Made by a program: the position numbers and the translations under genes. This document shows positions 16,129 through 25,803 of a stretch of DNA of 64,000 nucleotides, piece by piece. Source of the DNA: Nodosilinea sp. PGN35 (GTDB taxonomy: Bacteria; Cyanobacteriota; Cyanobacteriia; Phormidesmidales; Phormidesmidaceae); assembly GCF_029109325.1 (NCBI RefSeq), contig NZ_JAQKQJ010000014.1, positions 87,958 through 151,957 on the forward strand, in the 5' to 3' direction. The notes under the pieces are model-generated. The model was not told the origin of the DNA, searched no databases, and was given only the letters and a program-made list of their open reading frames with translations. Position 1 is the stretch's first letter; each line of letters starts with the position of its first letter.

Positions 16129-19100
16129 CTACCGCAGCTGCGCGGCGATACTGTCGAGCAGGTCGCTGAGGTCGTAGGGCTTGAGTAAAAAGGCGCTGGC
16201 CCCAGCGGCCAGGGCCGCCGCTTGGTAGGTGGGCAGGCCGCTGGTGGCAATAATTTTAACGCTGGGCTGCATCGCCTTGAGCTGCTGAATTAGCGTTATG
16301 CCGTCCATGCCGGGCATCATCATATCGACTACCACCAGGTGGGCCGGTTGACTGGTGTAGCAGTCGAGGGCCTCCAGCCCGTTGTTGGCCACCACAACGC
16401 TGTAGTTGTAGCTGAGCAGCAGCGATCGCACCGAATGCTGCACCGAGGCATCGTCCTCGACGATCAGCAGCCGTTCGCCCTGGCCCTGCTGGGGGGCCAG
16501 AGGCCAGGGGGCGGCGGGGGCGGCGCTGGCCTCTGGCTGGGGGAGAGCGGGGAGATAGACCTGCATGTGAGTGCCCTGGCCCACCTCGCTGACCACCCGC
16601 ACAAAGCCGTCGCTGGCTTTGACAATGCCCAGCACCGTGGCCAGCCCCAGCCCGGTACCCTGGCCGGGGGCCTTGGTGGTAAAAAACGGGTCAAAGATGC
16701 GATCGCACAGGTCGGGGTCAATGCCGGTGCCCGTGTCGGCTACGGTGAGCCGTACGTATTGGCCCGCCTGGGCATCGAGGTGGGCTTGGGCCAGGGCCGT
16801 ATCCACCGTCACCAGCTCCGCTGAGATCGTCAGGGTGCCCCCCGTGGGCATGGCGTCGCGGGCGTTGACGCACAGATTCATCAGCACCTGGTGCAGGTGG
16901 GTGGGGTCAGCGCTCACCCACAGGGCCTGATCTGGGGCCAGCGATCGCTCCGGCAGCCGCAGGTCAATGTGCTTGGGCAAACTCTGCTGCAAAATGTTCC
17001 CCAGGTCTTGCAGCAGCGGCCCCAGGTTGACCTCCGTGCGCGTGCCGCTGCTGCTGCGGGTGATCGACAAAATTTGCTGCACCATGCTGGCTCCGCGCTT
17101 GGCGCTTTCCTCTAGCAGTCGCAGATGATCCTGGGCTTTGTCGCTGAGGTGGCGCTGGGTGAGGCGCAGCAGCTGGGCGATGGTGACAATTGGGGTAAAC
17201 ACATTGTTGAGGTCGTGGGCGATGCCGCTGGCCAGCCGCCCCAGGCTCTCCACCCGCTGGGCCTGGTAAAACTGCGCCTCCAGGGTTTTCTTTTCGGTGA
17301 TGTCGGTCTCCACTGAGAGAATAAACTTGGCCTGGCCGGCCTCGTCATTGACCAGTGTCCAGCGGGTGGCGACGGTGATCGCCCGGCCGGTTTTGGTGCG
17401 TTTATCGAGTTCGCCCCGCCACTCGCCCTGCTCAAGCAGGGTGGGCATCATCTCGCCGTGGTGGGCAACTTCGCTGTGCAGCAGGTTGTAGGCTTTGTGG
17501 CCCAGGGCTTCGGCGGCCTCAAACCCGTAGAGGCGCTCGGCTCCCTGGTTCCAGTAGAGCAGCCGGTGATTTAGGTCGCGCACGGTAATGGCGTCGGAGG
17601 CAATGTCGAGCAGGGCCGCCTGTTCACGAATTTTGCGCTCGGCGGCTTTGCGTTCGGTGATGTCGCGCCCTTCGGGCACCAGCATAATCACCTGACCCTG
17701 CTCGTCTAGCACCGGCTTGATGGAGAAGTCAACCCAGGCGGTGGAGCCGTCAGCCCAGATATGCTGGTTTTCCATGCGGACGGTTTCGCCCTGGGCGGCG
17801 CGACCGATCGCCAGCCGCAGCCGCTCCCGCTGCTCGGGAAAGTGATTCCACCAGGGGGTGAGCCAGAAGGGCTGGCCGACTACCGCCTCAGGGGTGGCCG
17901 CAATCACGTTCAGGGCCGTGCGGTTGACGTCGAGCACGGTGCCGTCGGTTTTGAGCAGGCCGATGAATTCAAAGGTGCTGTCAAACACTGCCCGCAGCTT
18001 GCGCTCGCTCTCTTTGAGGGCGGCATCTGCCCGCCGCCGCTCGGTGACGTTGCGAAACAAAACGGCTACCTGGCGCAGTTCTGGTGCCCCAAAGCGAAAG
18101 CCAAACACGTCAAACCAACGCTCCATGGCGGCGGCGTAATCTTCAAAGCGCACCGGCTCGCCGGTCACCGCCACCCGGCCCAGGATCTCAAACCAGTGAG
18201 TTTCGAGGTTGGGCACTAGCTCGCGGATGCGTTTGCCTTTGGCATCGACCAGGCCGGTCTGCTGGGCGAAGGTGGGGTTGATGTCGAGGAAGCGGTAGTC
18301 GATGGGGCGATCGCCTGCGAACAGCATCTCAATGACGCAAAAGCCCTCGTCCATGGAGTTGAACAGCAGGCGATACTTTTCCTCCGACTCCCGCAGGGAG
18401 GCTTCCGACCGCTTGCGCTCGGTGATGTCGATCGCACCGCCGTAGACCCGCTGGTCGTCGGGGTAGAGGCGGGCCTTCCACAGCAGCCAGCGATAGGTGC
18501 CGTCTCGGTGGCGGTAGCGGTTCTCAAAGGCAAAGGTATCACGCCCTTTAAAGAGTTCGGTGATTTCGTCGGCGGAGGCGGCCAGGTCGTCGGGGTGGAC
18601 AAAATCGCTCCAGGGAATGGCGGTCATTTCGGCGACAGTCCAGCCCAGGGCTTGCTCAAAGGTGGGGCTGACCCAGTGGAAGTAGCCGTTGCGATCGGTG
18701 ATCACCTGGAGGTCAGAGCCCACCGCTAGAAACCGCTCGCGATCGCGCTCGAGCTGCTTGCGCTCGGTGATGTCGTAGTTGACAGAGGTCACTACCCAGC
18801 AGCCCTCGGCAATGTTGCGCGAGGCGAAGTCGCTGTGAAACCAGTGCAGGGTGCCGTCTTGATGGCGAAAGCGGTATTCAGCGGTAGTTTGGCCGCCCGC
18901 AAAAAAGTCTTTAAACAGCGGCATAATCACCCGATCGCGATCGTCGGGATGCACCTGGGCCAGCCAAAACTGTCGGTCGGCGTAGACGCGGCGGGGGTAG
19001 CCAAACAGCTGTTCGCACCCGGCTGACCAGTACTCGTGTTCCCAGCTGCCGTCGGCGTAGAGGCGAAAGCTGGCGATCGCGGCGATCGCGCTGTCTAAAA

Positions 19101-20280
19101 TACCGCTGAGCTTGGCCTCTGACGCCTTGAGGGACAGCTCCAGCCGCTTACGCTCTGTCACATCGCTAAAGGTGACGCTGAGCTGTCCGCTGCCGGGGGT
19201 GCCCACGGGCTTAAACGATGTTGAAAACCAGCGGTCGATGGGCGCAGCGTACTCCTCTAGGTGCACGGCCTCGCCGCCAAACCCCACCCGACCCACAGTG
19301 TCAAACCACACCTCCGCCAGCCCCGGCAGCACCTGCCGCGCCCGCTGCCCAATCACCTGCTGGCGGGCAACCCCCGTGACCCGCTCAAAGGCCGGATTCA
19401 CCTCAGTGTACAAAAAGTCAAAGCTGCCGTCGGCGCAGCGCAGCGCCTCGCCAATCAAAAACGCCTCGTCAATGCTCGAAAACAGCCGCCGGTACTTCTC
19501 TTCCGACTCTTGCAGGGCCAGGGTGGTCTGCATGCGTTCGCTGATGTCTAGCACCGAGCCAATGTAGCCCTCAAATCGGCCCCCTACGCCCAGCCAGGGG
19601 CGAGCCGCGTCGAGCATCCAGCGGTACTCGCCGTCGCGGCGGCGCAGGCGGTACTCCAGCCGAAACTCCTGCTGGCGCTCGGTGGCGGCCAGAAACGCGG
19701 CCTTGGCGCTGGCGCGATCGTCGGCATGGACGGCCGCTAGCCAGCCCAGGCCCAGGCTGGCGGCCTCGCTCTGACCGGTAAACTCGTACCAGCTGCGGCT
19801 CAGGTAGGTGCAGTGGCCAGTGGCATCGCTGACCCACACCATCACCGGAGCGTAGTCAGCCATGCTGCGAAAGCGGGCTTCGCTGCGCGCCAGCTCCGCC
19901 ACGGGGCTGATCGCAGCGGTGGGCTGCCCCAGCAGAGCGCTGATCCGCCCGATCAGCTCCATTGCGTCTACGGGTTTGAGCAGGGTTGCTGTGGCCCAGG
20001 GGGGAGACACCAGCGCAGCGGTGGTGAGCAGCAAAATAGGCGTCGGTGCCTGGCCCTGGGCCTGGCCACGCTGGCCCAGGGATCGCCCCAGCGCCCCATA
20101 CTCAGCTTCCCCGTCCACTACGATCAAGTCGTAGCGGTGCTCCAGCACCCGCTGCAGTGCCCCGCTGCGATCGCAGGCTTCGCCGACGCCCACCACCTCC
20201 ACTTCGCAAGCCACGCTGGCCAGCAGCAGCTTCAGCGCCTGGGCTACGATGGGTTCGTTTTCCAAAACCAGGAGTTTCAT
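16129..20280 (-). CDS. Hybrid histidine kinase: degenerate receiver, seven PAS domains, HisKA-HATPase, receiver
   Basis: The 1383-residue product has no membrane segment. The start is the ATG at 20278-20280 (MKLLVLENEP). Residues 1-125 are receiver-like but have E-N in place of the acidic pair (LVLENEPIV); the candidate phosphoacceptor is the Asp in IVVDGEA. Seven PAS/PAC units follow, each beginning with an ExxxxxRLL- or ERxxx-type linker and often ending DITERK. The kinase core has the phosphorylatable His in GIAHDLNNVFTP, an ATP-binding domain (NARDAMPTGG, DTGTGIDPD, GTGLGLATV), and a C-terminal receiver with DMMMPGMDG and LLKPYD. It is a cytosolic redox, light or metabolite sensor; the signal is unknown. 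Transcribed alone. Confidence 0.9.
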   Translation of the reverse strand: MKLLVLENEPIVAQALKLLLASVACEVEVVGVGEACDRSGALQRVLEHRYDLIVVDGEAEYGALGRSLGQRGQAQGQAPTPILLLTTAALVSPPWATATLLKPVDAMELIGRISALLGQPTAAISPVAELARSEARFRSMADYAPVMVWVSDATGHCTYLSRSWYEFTGQSEAASLGLGWLAAVHADDRASAKAAFLAATERQQEFRLEYRLRRRDGEYRWMLDAARPWLGVGGRFEGYIGSVLDISERMQTTLALQESEEKYRRLFSSIDEAFLIGEALRCADGSFDFLYTEVNPAFERVTGVARQQVIGQRARQVLPGLAEVWFDTVGRVGFGGEAVHLEEYAAPIDRWFSTSFKPVGTPGSGQLSVTFSDVTERKRLELSLKASEAKLSGILDSAIAAIASFRLYADGSWEHEYWSAGCEQLFGYPRRVYADRQFWLAQVHPDDRDRVIMPLFKDFFAGGQTTAEYRFRHQDGTLHWFHSDFASRNIAEGCWVVTSVNYDITERKQLERDRERFLAVGSDLQVITDRNGYFHWVSPTFEQALGWTVAEMTAIPWSDFVHPDDLAASADEITELFKGRDTFAFENRYRHRDGTYRWLLWKARLYPDDQRVYGGAIDITERKRSEASLRESEEKYRLLFNSMDEGFCVIEMLFAGDRPIDYRFLDINPTFAQQTGLVDAKGKRIRELVPNLETHWFEILGRVAVTGEPVRFEDYAAAMERWFDVFGFRFGAPELRQVAVLFRNVTERRRADAALKESERKLRAVFDSTFEFIGLLKTDGTVLDVNRTALNVIAATPEAVVGQPFWLTPWWNHFPEQRERLRLAIGRAAQGETVRMENQHIWADGSTAWVDFSIKPVLDEQGQVIMLVPEGRDITERKAAERKIREQAALLDIASDAITVRDLNHRLLYWNQGAERLYGFEAAEALGHKAYNLLHSEVAHHGEMMPTLLEQGEWRGELDKRTKTGRAITVATRWTLVNDEAGQAKFILSVETDITEKKTLEAQFYQAQRVESLGRLASGIAHDLNNVFTPIVTIAQLLRLTQRHLSDKAQDHLRLLEESAKRGASMVQQILSITRSSSGTRTEVNLGPLLQDLGNILQQSLPKHIDLRLPERSLAPDQALWVSADPTHLHQVLMNLCVNARDAMPTGGTLTISAELVTVDTALAQAHLDAQAGQYVRLTVADTGTGIDPDLCDRIFDPFFTTKAPGQGTGLGLATVLGIVKASDGFVRVVSEVGQGTHMQVYLPALPQPEASAAPAAPWPLAPQQGQGERLLIVEDDASVQHSVRSLLLSYNYSVVVANNGLEALDCYTSQPAHLVVVDMMMPGMDGITLIQQLKAMQPSVKIIATSGLPTYQAAALAAGASAFLLKPYDLSDLLDSIAAQLR

Positions 20281-20487
20281 TGGGTTAGTCCACGAACAGT
20301 CCACGACTACAGAAGGGTCTTTCCAAATCCTAAGAAAATCGAGGGGCGATGGCGGAGAAAATTGGCCGTTTCGCAACCAAAGCGCCGCTCTTCACGAAGA
20401 AACATTGAGGCGAGCTGCCCTGACTGCATCAGGCGACCCCGGCTGAGCCCCCGCCCAAACCCTAAGCTCAATCTCTCCTACAGCTGA
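20281..20487. other. Divergent region between the hybrid kinase and mazG
   Basis: Together with repeat copy D (20488-20590) this forms a 361-bp non-coding gap between two divergent genes. I see no additional gene. Promoters for both directions must lie here or in the repeat. Confidence 0.35.
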
Positions 20488-20590
20488 TATAGCCATAGTC
20501 ACCTGGGTTAGGACAATCAGAAGCCTGAGAAGCGTTTGAACGTTTAAACGTTTCTAGAAAACTGTCTTCACCAGACTGGCTACAGCTATA
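20488..20590 (+). repeat. MITE-like dispersed palindromic element, copy D
   Basis: 103 bp from TATAGCCATAGTCACCTGG to CTGGCTACAGCTATA. The ends are imperfect inverted repeats about 20 bp long, and the core contains the perfect 14-bp palindrome AACGTTTAAACGTT. It lies about 50 bp upstream of mazG. Confidence 0.8.
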
Positions 20591-20641
20591 CCCGTGTCAT
20601 CATGCTGAGTCATGAGCTGAGTTTCAACCGGAATCAACGCT

Positions 20642-21475
20642 ATGCAAGACAGCCCCCTATCTGCACCCCGCGCCGCCATTCTCGCTGCCCTAGAGCGACT
20701 GATCGACGTGATTGCCCAACTGCGCCACCCCGCCACCGGCTGCCCGTGGGATTTAGCCCAAACCCCCACCAGCCTGATTCCCTACGTAATCGAAGAAGCC
20801 TACGAAGTGGTGGATGCCATTCAGGGGGGAGACCAGGGGGCGATCGCCGAAGAACTCGGTGACCTGCTGCTCCAGGTGGTGCTCCAGGCCCAGGTGGCCA
20901 GCGACAATGGCGACTTTGACCTGGGCACCGTGGCCACGGGCATCGCCGACAAGCTGGTGCGCCGCCACCCCCACATCTTTGGCGACGCCCCTGGGGCCAC
21001 CCCCGAGGAAGTCAGCCAAAACTGGGAGCGCATCAAGGCCGAAGAGAAAGGCATTCCCCACGACCCGGCCAAACTCACCCCCAAGCTAACCAAGTACAGC
21101 CGCACCCTGCCGCCGCTGATGGCCGCCAGCAAAATCTCTGTCAAAGCCGCCAAAGCCGGGTTCGAATGGGCCGCCATTGACGGCGTGTGGGACAAGTTTC
21201 ACGAAGAGCTAGACGAGTTTCGTACAGCCCTGGCGCAGGAACCCAAAGCCAACCAGCAGGCAGAGCTGGGCGACCTGCTGTTCACCCTGGTAAACCTGGC
21301 TCGCTGGTACGACCTCGACCCCTCCGAGGCGCTGCAGAGCACCAACCGTCGCTTTATCCAGCGTTTTGAACTGGTGGAGGCGGTGGCCGAGAAGCCCTTA
21401 GGTGAGTACGGCATTGATGAGCTAGAGGCGCTGTGGCAAAAGGCAAAGGCGCAGCTGGCCAGGCCTGAGGATTGA
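20642..21475 (+). CDS. mazG: Nucleoside triphosphate pyrophosphohydrolase MazG
   Basis: A 277-residue all-alpha NTP pyrophosphohydrolase that hydrolyses (d)NTPs to monophosphates and cleans aberrant nucleotides. Two MazG domains are visible. The first has the metal-binding EEAYEVVDAI and EELGDLLLQVV motifs (residues ~52-90), preceded by CPWDLAQTPTSL. The second (residues ~165-245) has a DELDEFRTAL-like helix and ELGDLLFTLVNLARW. The length fits the two-domain bacterial form. A copy of the 23-bp palindrome (21503-21525) lies just downstream. Confidence 0.93.
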   Translation: MQDSPLSAPRAAILAALERLIDVIAQLRHPATGCPWDLAQTPTSLIPYVIEEAYEVVDAIQGGDQGAIAEELGDLLLQVVLQAQVASDNGDFDLGTVATGIADKLVRRHPHIFGDAPGATPEEVSQNWERIKAEEKGIPHDPAKLTPKLTKYSRTLPPLMAASKISVKAAKAGFEWAAIDGVWDKFHEELDEFRTALAQEPKANQQAELGDLLFTLVNLARWYDLDPSEALQSTNRRFIQRFELVEAVAEKPLGEYGIDELEALWQKAKAQLARPED

Positions 21476-21502
21476 GGCCTCTGGATTGAAGCTGAGGTGA
21501 AA

Positions 21503-21525
21503 GATGGGCACTGCCCACCCTACAG
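21503..21525 (-). repeat. 23-bp palindromic repeat, copy 1
   Basis: The sequence GATGGGCACTGCCCACCCTAC is the reverse complement of the GTAGGGTGGGCANTGCCCA consensus shared with 58062-58084 and 63792-63814. It lies 27 bp after mazG and can form a GGGCA/TGCCC-based hairpin. Confidence 0.7.
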
Positions 21526-21599
21526 TAGCTTCTTGTGCGATAGCCGCCCCGGCTGTCCAGTGATTGCCAAAACCGCCAATTCAAAATCCAAACTTGGCA

Positions 21600-21818
21600 T
21601 TACCGAGGCGCGTCGGGCTTGTAATAATCGTTAGGGCTTGCCTTTTGGCTGCCGCCGTCGCGGTTGATGCAGCCGGGCTTTTCGACGTAGCGGCAGACCC
21701 GCGCGTAGAGGCGGGCGCGGGTGCCAGGCGGGCCAGCGGAGAACAGTACGCGATCGCCCCCTACCATGCCCACCAAAATTTTGACGCCGCACACGGGGCA
21801 AGTTTTAGGAGCAGCCAT
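21600..21818 (-). CDS. Small zinc-ribbon-like protein
   Basis: The 72-residue product starts MAAPKTCPVCGVKIL. A CPVC pair is followed after about 34 residues by C-x6-C (VCRYVEKPGCIN), which could together bind one zinc ion. The centre (GGDRVLFSAGPPGTRARLYAR) is basic. No wider family is recognised; it may bind nucleic acid. It lies between mazG and the AT-rich accessory block, on the same strand as the large HTH-TPR gene but 96 bp beyond its stop. Confidence 0.65.
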   Translation of the reverse strand: MAAPKTCPVCGVKILVGMVGGDRVLFSAGPPGTRARLYARVCRYVEKPGCINRDGGSQKASPNDYYKPDAPR

Positions 21819-21914
21819 AGGAAAACCTCTATTGACCTGGGAGAATTTTACCCCGTTGCCAGGTCGGTGAGGGGCAGAGATTGTAGGCGCGGCAGGTTGT
21901 CTTACTCTGGTGTC

Positions 21915-24581
21915 TTATGCTGGGGGCTTGAAAATGGGCTTGAGAAAATCACCGGATCTAATCAGCAATGCGATCGGATGATGGCCGCCATCGCCCTTTG
22001 AAGCCTCGCGATACCAAACATCCCAAATATGGCCGGAGCAGGTATTGAACTGGTAAGCGACCTGGTGCCAGCTGCGGACAGCGGCCTGCTTTTTGAGATC
22101 AAACAAAAGGTTGACCACTTCTGAGGCGACGGCATTGTTGAGGGGATTTAGGCGGGTGAGCTTTCTTTTTTTGGTTCTGTTCTCCTCCGGCTCCCAAAGA
22201 ACTTGAAAAATATCCTTCAGCTCACGCTCAATGGCGCTGTCCCCCAGCTGCTCAGCACACCGAGAGATATTATAAAGGTTGTCGGCTATGCGGCGAGCCA
22301 GCCCTAGCCACAGAGCCCCTTTCAAACCCTCTAAGGAGCTGATAATGCCCCTGTCGGGGCGACTGTCTAACAGTAAGGAACACTCTCCTTCTAGCAGGTG
22401 AATCTCAGACAGCGAAGCCTGTTGAAAGGCCGCTCTCTGGCCAATGTGCAAATTTTCTTCAACCAGCGATCGGGCCATGCCAATTAGCTCCTCAACTTTG
22501 TCGCGATCGCCAAGCCGCACCTGCACACGGCCTGCGAGAGCCAGACACCGGGCAGATTTTTGAGCAAAACCAATTCGTGAATAGTAATGACTGGCCTTCA
22601 GAAAGTAGCCATAGGCTTGGGTGAGATCAGCCTTTGTTTTGCCCAGATAAAATAGCCAGCGCCCAGCAATAGAGTGCACCGTCCCCAGACTTTGGTAAAC
22701 GTCAATATCTGGGCCACAAGAAAATCTCAGACATTGCTCTGGAACAGTGTTGCCTGCTGCTAAAAAATGATTAATTTCATCCTTGGCTGTCTCCACAAAC
22801 TGGCTCCAGTAGGCAATGCCAACCTGAAAAAGCTTTGGTTTTCTACCCATGGATAGCTCTGCCAAAAGCTCTTCAGCCGTAAAAAATAACAGCAGAGGTT
22901 TCAAGGTCGTCTCTAGAACAGGCTCTTCGAAAGTTTTTTGGATTTCCTTAGCAGTTTTCCTAGCTCTATCTAGTTTGCCGTGCATGGTCATCAGCCGCAG
23001 CTCATGGAGCTTAGCTAAAATATAGATCCTGAAAAGCCCAATCGAAAGGGTTGACCACAGCGTAAACTTATCTTCTTTAGGGATTATGGTATCTAGATAA
23101 ACCATAGCTTCTTGGGCGATCCCCGAGAGTTTTTCGGCAGTTGTGATTTGTTTAGAAGTCGTTAGAGTTTTTACCTCATCCAAGAATTGATAGTTGAAAA
23201 AATAACCTCTAGTCTGTTTAAGCTTTTCTTGGAGGCAGCTCAACTCAACAACAACTTTCATATGGTCTGCTTCACCAATACCATTGAGATGAAATCGGTT
23301 AAATAGCCATTTTTCAGCCGCCTCTAACAGAGATTGAATGGCTGTCTTCATAAAATCTCTGTCAACCCAACTGCCCTGAACATGGGTTGAGCTGTCTTTA
23401 AAGCCAAGGGATGTAGTGCATTTGACCAAGGCTCCGACCTCTGACCCGAGAGCCTGGGGATCTATGTGCAGGCTTTCCAGGCCATTGTGCAGCCCTAAAT
23501 GGAGTGCCACCGCATGAATGGCGGTACCGATGACAGTACCGCAGTTGATATAGTTGAATTTAATCACCCTAGTCTCCTGGGTCGCCGCTGTAGGGCTAGA
23601 GTAGCTACAGGTAATTACAGAATCTATAATAGGGGGAAACTGCATCTCTCCAGCTTTGATCTCAGCGCTGGAAATAATGCCCAGCTCTTTTTCCGCTAAA
23701 AAAGATGCTTGCCTAATATCATCACCAATAAATTTTGAGACGATTTTCTGAGTCAGCGAAAAAGATACGGATCGAAAATCAAGATTAACTACTCTGAGTT
23801 TCAAGCTGGCGCGCTCTGAGCGGCTAACCTCATTGGACAAAATGGTGGAAAAAAGGCCTAGAGCTTCAGTGCTGCTGAGATTGCTGCGATGGCCTTCCCA
23901 CAGAATTCGGCTACAGGCTCTTGAATATTTCCCTGCCAATATGTTTCTAAACTCAGGATCTAGTGTGGGGTTTTTGCTGAGGGTGTCGGCGACCGTTTGC
24001 GAGGGCTTTAAATCAGCAGAAATATGTAACCCGATGGTTTTAACCACTTCTTCAAAATACCGCTGCGTCACCTGCATAAATGAGTCGAAGTCCAACAGGT
24101 TGTTGTCTAGCAAAATAGCTACCTGCAACAGCTGTGGATAGCGCTCTGGGGAAATGCCGATCCACTTTACCTGCTGGGGTAAGTACCCGGCAGCAATGAG
24201 CAGTTCGTCAGGCCCGCGCTCTTTTAAAAGCTGTCGGTTTTGAATAGCCCTGGCTCGAATCTCCTCCGAAGATCGGTTCTCAGGATCGTCGGGGGTGCGC
24301 CGGTATTGCTTAGTGATCTTGTCTGAGTCGATCTTTTCGGGTTTGGTTAGCTCTTCCCAAAGGCCATACACCTTGGCCGGGGTAATTGGCGGCAGGAGAA
24401 TGTTGTGTCCTTCCGCATGAATAAATTTGATCATGACGGGTCTGCTAATTTTGAGACCCGCAGAAAGCTCTGTAATATCCGTGCGGAGGTCATGGATGTA
24501 GCTTTTTAATCGGGTTTGAAAGGTTCTTGCGGTGTTGGCGTCTAGATCGAACTGCTCAGATAGATTGTGCTTTGAGGACAT
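21915..24581 (-). CDS. Large HTH/TPR-like protein of unknown function
   Basis: The 888-residue product starts at the ATG 24579-24581 with a GGAG site 6 bp upstream; a TTG at 24683 would add 34 residues. Residues ~15-75 (ARTFQTRLKSYIHDLRTDIT, then LSAGLKISRPVMIKFIHAEG) look like a phage-type or XRE-like helix-turn-helix. The rest is soluble and mostly helical. In the C-terminal third, stretches such as QAYGYFLKASHYYSRIGF and KSARCLALAGRVQVRLGD resemble tetratricopeptide repeats. No NTPase P-loop, NB-ARC or protease motif is visible. The gene is clearly more AT-rich than its flanks and divergent from a peptidoglycan-binding membrane protein. Role: DNA-binding TPR regulator (inference). Confidence 0.75.
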   Translation of the reverse strand: MSSKHNLSEQFDLDANTARTFQTRLKSYIHDLRTDITELSAGLKISRPVMIKFIHAEGHNILLPPITPAKVYGLWEELTKPEKIDSDKITKQYRRTPDDPENRSSEEIRARAIQNRQLLKERGPDELLIAAGYLPQQVKWIGISPERYPQLLQVAILLDNNLLDFDSFMQVTQRYFEEVVKTIGLHISADLKPSQTVADTLSKNPTLDPEFRNILAGKYSRACSRILWEGHRSNLSSTEALGLFSTILSNEVSRSERASLKLRVVNLDFRSVSFSLTQKIVSKFIGDDIRQASFLAEKELGIISSAEIKAGEMQFPPIIDSVITCSYSSPTAATQETRVIKFNYINCGTVIGTAIHAVALHLGLHNGLESLHIDPQALGSEVGALVKCTTSLGFKDSSTHVQGSWVDRDFMKTAIQSLLEAAEKWLFNRFHLNGIGEADHMKVVVELSCLQEKLKQTRGYFFNYQFLDEVKTLTTSKQITTAEKLSGIAQEAMVYLDTIIPKEDKFTLWSTLSIGLFRIYILAKLHELRLMTMHGKLDRARKTAKEIQKTFEEPVLETTLKPLLLFFTAEELLAELSMGRKPKLFQVGIAYWSQFVETAKDEINHFLAAGNTVPEQCLRFSCGPDIDVYQSLGTVHSIAGRWLFYLGKTKADLTQAYGYFLKASHYYSRIGFAQKSARCLALAGRVQVRLGDRDKVEELIGMARSLVEENLHIGQRAAFQQASLSEIHLLEGECSLLLDSRPDRGIISSLEGLKGALWLGLARRIADNLYNISRCAEQLGDSAIERELKDIFQVLWEPEENRTKKRKLTRLNPLNNAVASEVVNLLFDLKKQAAVRSWHQVAYQFNTCSGHIWDVWYREASKGDGGHHPIALLIRSGDFLKPIFKPPA

Positions 24582-24905
24582 GGCAGACTCCGTGGGGGTA
24601 CTAGCAGTGCGGTAGCCTTTAGAACATTGACTCGGTGTAAATTGAATTGACAGTTGTTTGCTGATTTTTTGACGGCTATCCAAAGCCTAAATTTAAAGCC
24701 CTTTTCTGGCAAGGGTTTCGAGATGGTACACGTAAACTATAGAAATTTTTCTCTCTATTCCTGTAAACGCGTGCTAATTTCGTCTTAGGTCAGCGGTAAG
24801 GCTGCCACTGTCTGAGCATAGCTGTGGGTGAGGTGGGCGGAGTCGAGCGCGGCTCTGCGATGAGATTGAGGTCAGCGTTCATACACCTTAGTCGTGGAGG
24901 GCATT
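24582..24905. other. Divergent intergenic region between the HTH-TPR and PG-binding genes
   Basis: This 324-bp stretch is AT-rich in its left half and lacks a reading frame of note. It should carry promoters for both divergent genes, and a binding site if the HTH protein regulates its neighbour. No inverted operator was obvious by eye. Confidence 0.35.
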
Positions 24906-25754
24906 ATGTTCCCCAACCCGTTGTCGTACCTGTCTCGAGTTGTGCTGGGTTTAGTGATGCCCAAAGTAAGTGAAATTGAGCCCCCAGTAATGCAGTGTTT
25001 GGTGAATCGTCCAAACCTCTATCGAGGAATTTCTGCGGAAGTGCTCAGGATTGCCATACTTGAGTTGCAGAGTAAGCTCGTGGAGCAGGGCTATGAGGTT
25101 GGGCAAAAAGGAGTTTACGACCTCAAGACTGAAGCGGCGGTGCGGCAGTTTCAGGAGCAAAAGGGCTTGCTGATTGACGGCAAGGTCGGCTCCTTGACTT
25201 GGAGTGCTCTGCTCTATGTTTCTCTATCCCTAGAGGTACCTAGAACGCCAAAGGTGGTTGAAGACATTAAATTTCTCCAGTCCATTCTACACAGAGAGGG
25301 CTTTTTGAAGGAGGTCAATGGCCACTTTGATCCAACAACGCAGTGGGCGGTTCAGCGCTTTCAGCAGTCCCAGGGACTGGTGGCAGATGGCCAATGTGGC
25401 CCTAGAACTTGGTCTGTTTTGCTTGGCCAACGGACTAGCCCCGCCTCTCGCAGTGAAATTAGGATGCAGGTTCTAGAGCATCTAGATGGTTTTTTTTGGG
25501 AGCAAATGCTGATCATCATTTTTATTGCAGCGGGGATGCATGTCAATCCTCTAAACCAGGCAGAGGACATCTCTCTGCTAAAGTCGCTGATTGTTTCCTA
25601 CGCGCTAACCTGGATTGGCCCCCTGGCTCTCGATCAGATCTTTGAGCGGTTTCCCATTGCCAAACGGTTTCCTTTATTTCGCTTTGCTCCCTACGTCGCC
25701 ATTGGCTTGATATGGCGTGAATTGATCGGCCACATCCTCAAGTTTTCCAGTTAG
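24906..25754 (+). CDS. Membrane-anchored protein with two peptidoglycan-binding domains
   Basis: The 282-residue product starts at the ATG 24906, five bases after a TGGAGG site. Two PG_binding_1 repeats are clear: residues ~50-105 (LQSKLVEQGYEVGQKGVYDL, then AAVRQFQEQKGLLIDGKVG) and ~120-175 (LQSILHREGFLKEVNGHFDP, then AVQRFQQSQGLVADGQCGPR). The C-terminal ~95 residues have two hydrophobic segments (FFWEQMLIIIFIAAGM and LIVSYALTWIGPLALDQIF) and a third weaker one. There is no hydrolase domain. It is probably a membrane protein that grips the cell wall. The NfeD-like gene follows after 49 bp. Confidence 0.8.
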   Translation: MFPNPLSYLSRVVLGLVMPKVSEIEPPVMQCLVNRPNLYRGISAEVLRIAILELQSKLVEQGYEVGQKGVYDLKTEAAVRQFQEQKGLLIDGKVGSLTWSALLYVSLSLEVPRTPKVVEDIKFLQSILHREGFLKEVNGHFDPTTQWAVQRFQQSQGLVADGQCGPRTWSVLLGQRTSPASRSEIRMQVLEHLDGFFWEQMLIIIFIAAGMHVNPLNQAEDISLLKSLIVSYALTWIGPLALDQIFERFPIAKRFPLFRFAPYVAIGLIWRELIGHILKFSS

Positions 25755-25803
25755 CTGACGGTCGTTCAAGTACAGATTGTTTTTGATTCGCAGGAGATTT
25801 CTG

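Noticed and set aside
21160..21180. TTCGAATGG looking like a tRNA T-arm
   Set aside because: It lies inside the mazG frame and no cloverleaf can be drawn around it.
24581..24683. TTG start at 24683 for the HTH-TPR gene (34 extra residues)
   Set aside because: The ATG at 24581 has a GGAG site at good spacing, whereas the TTG has none.
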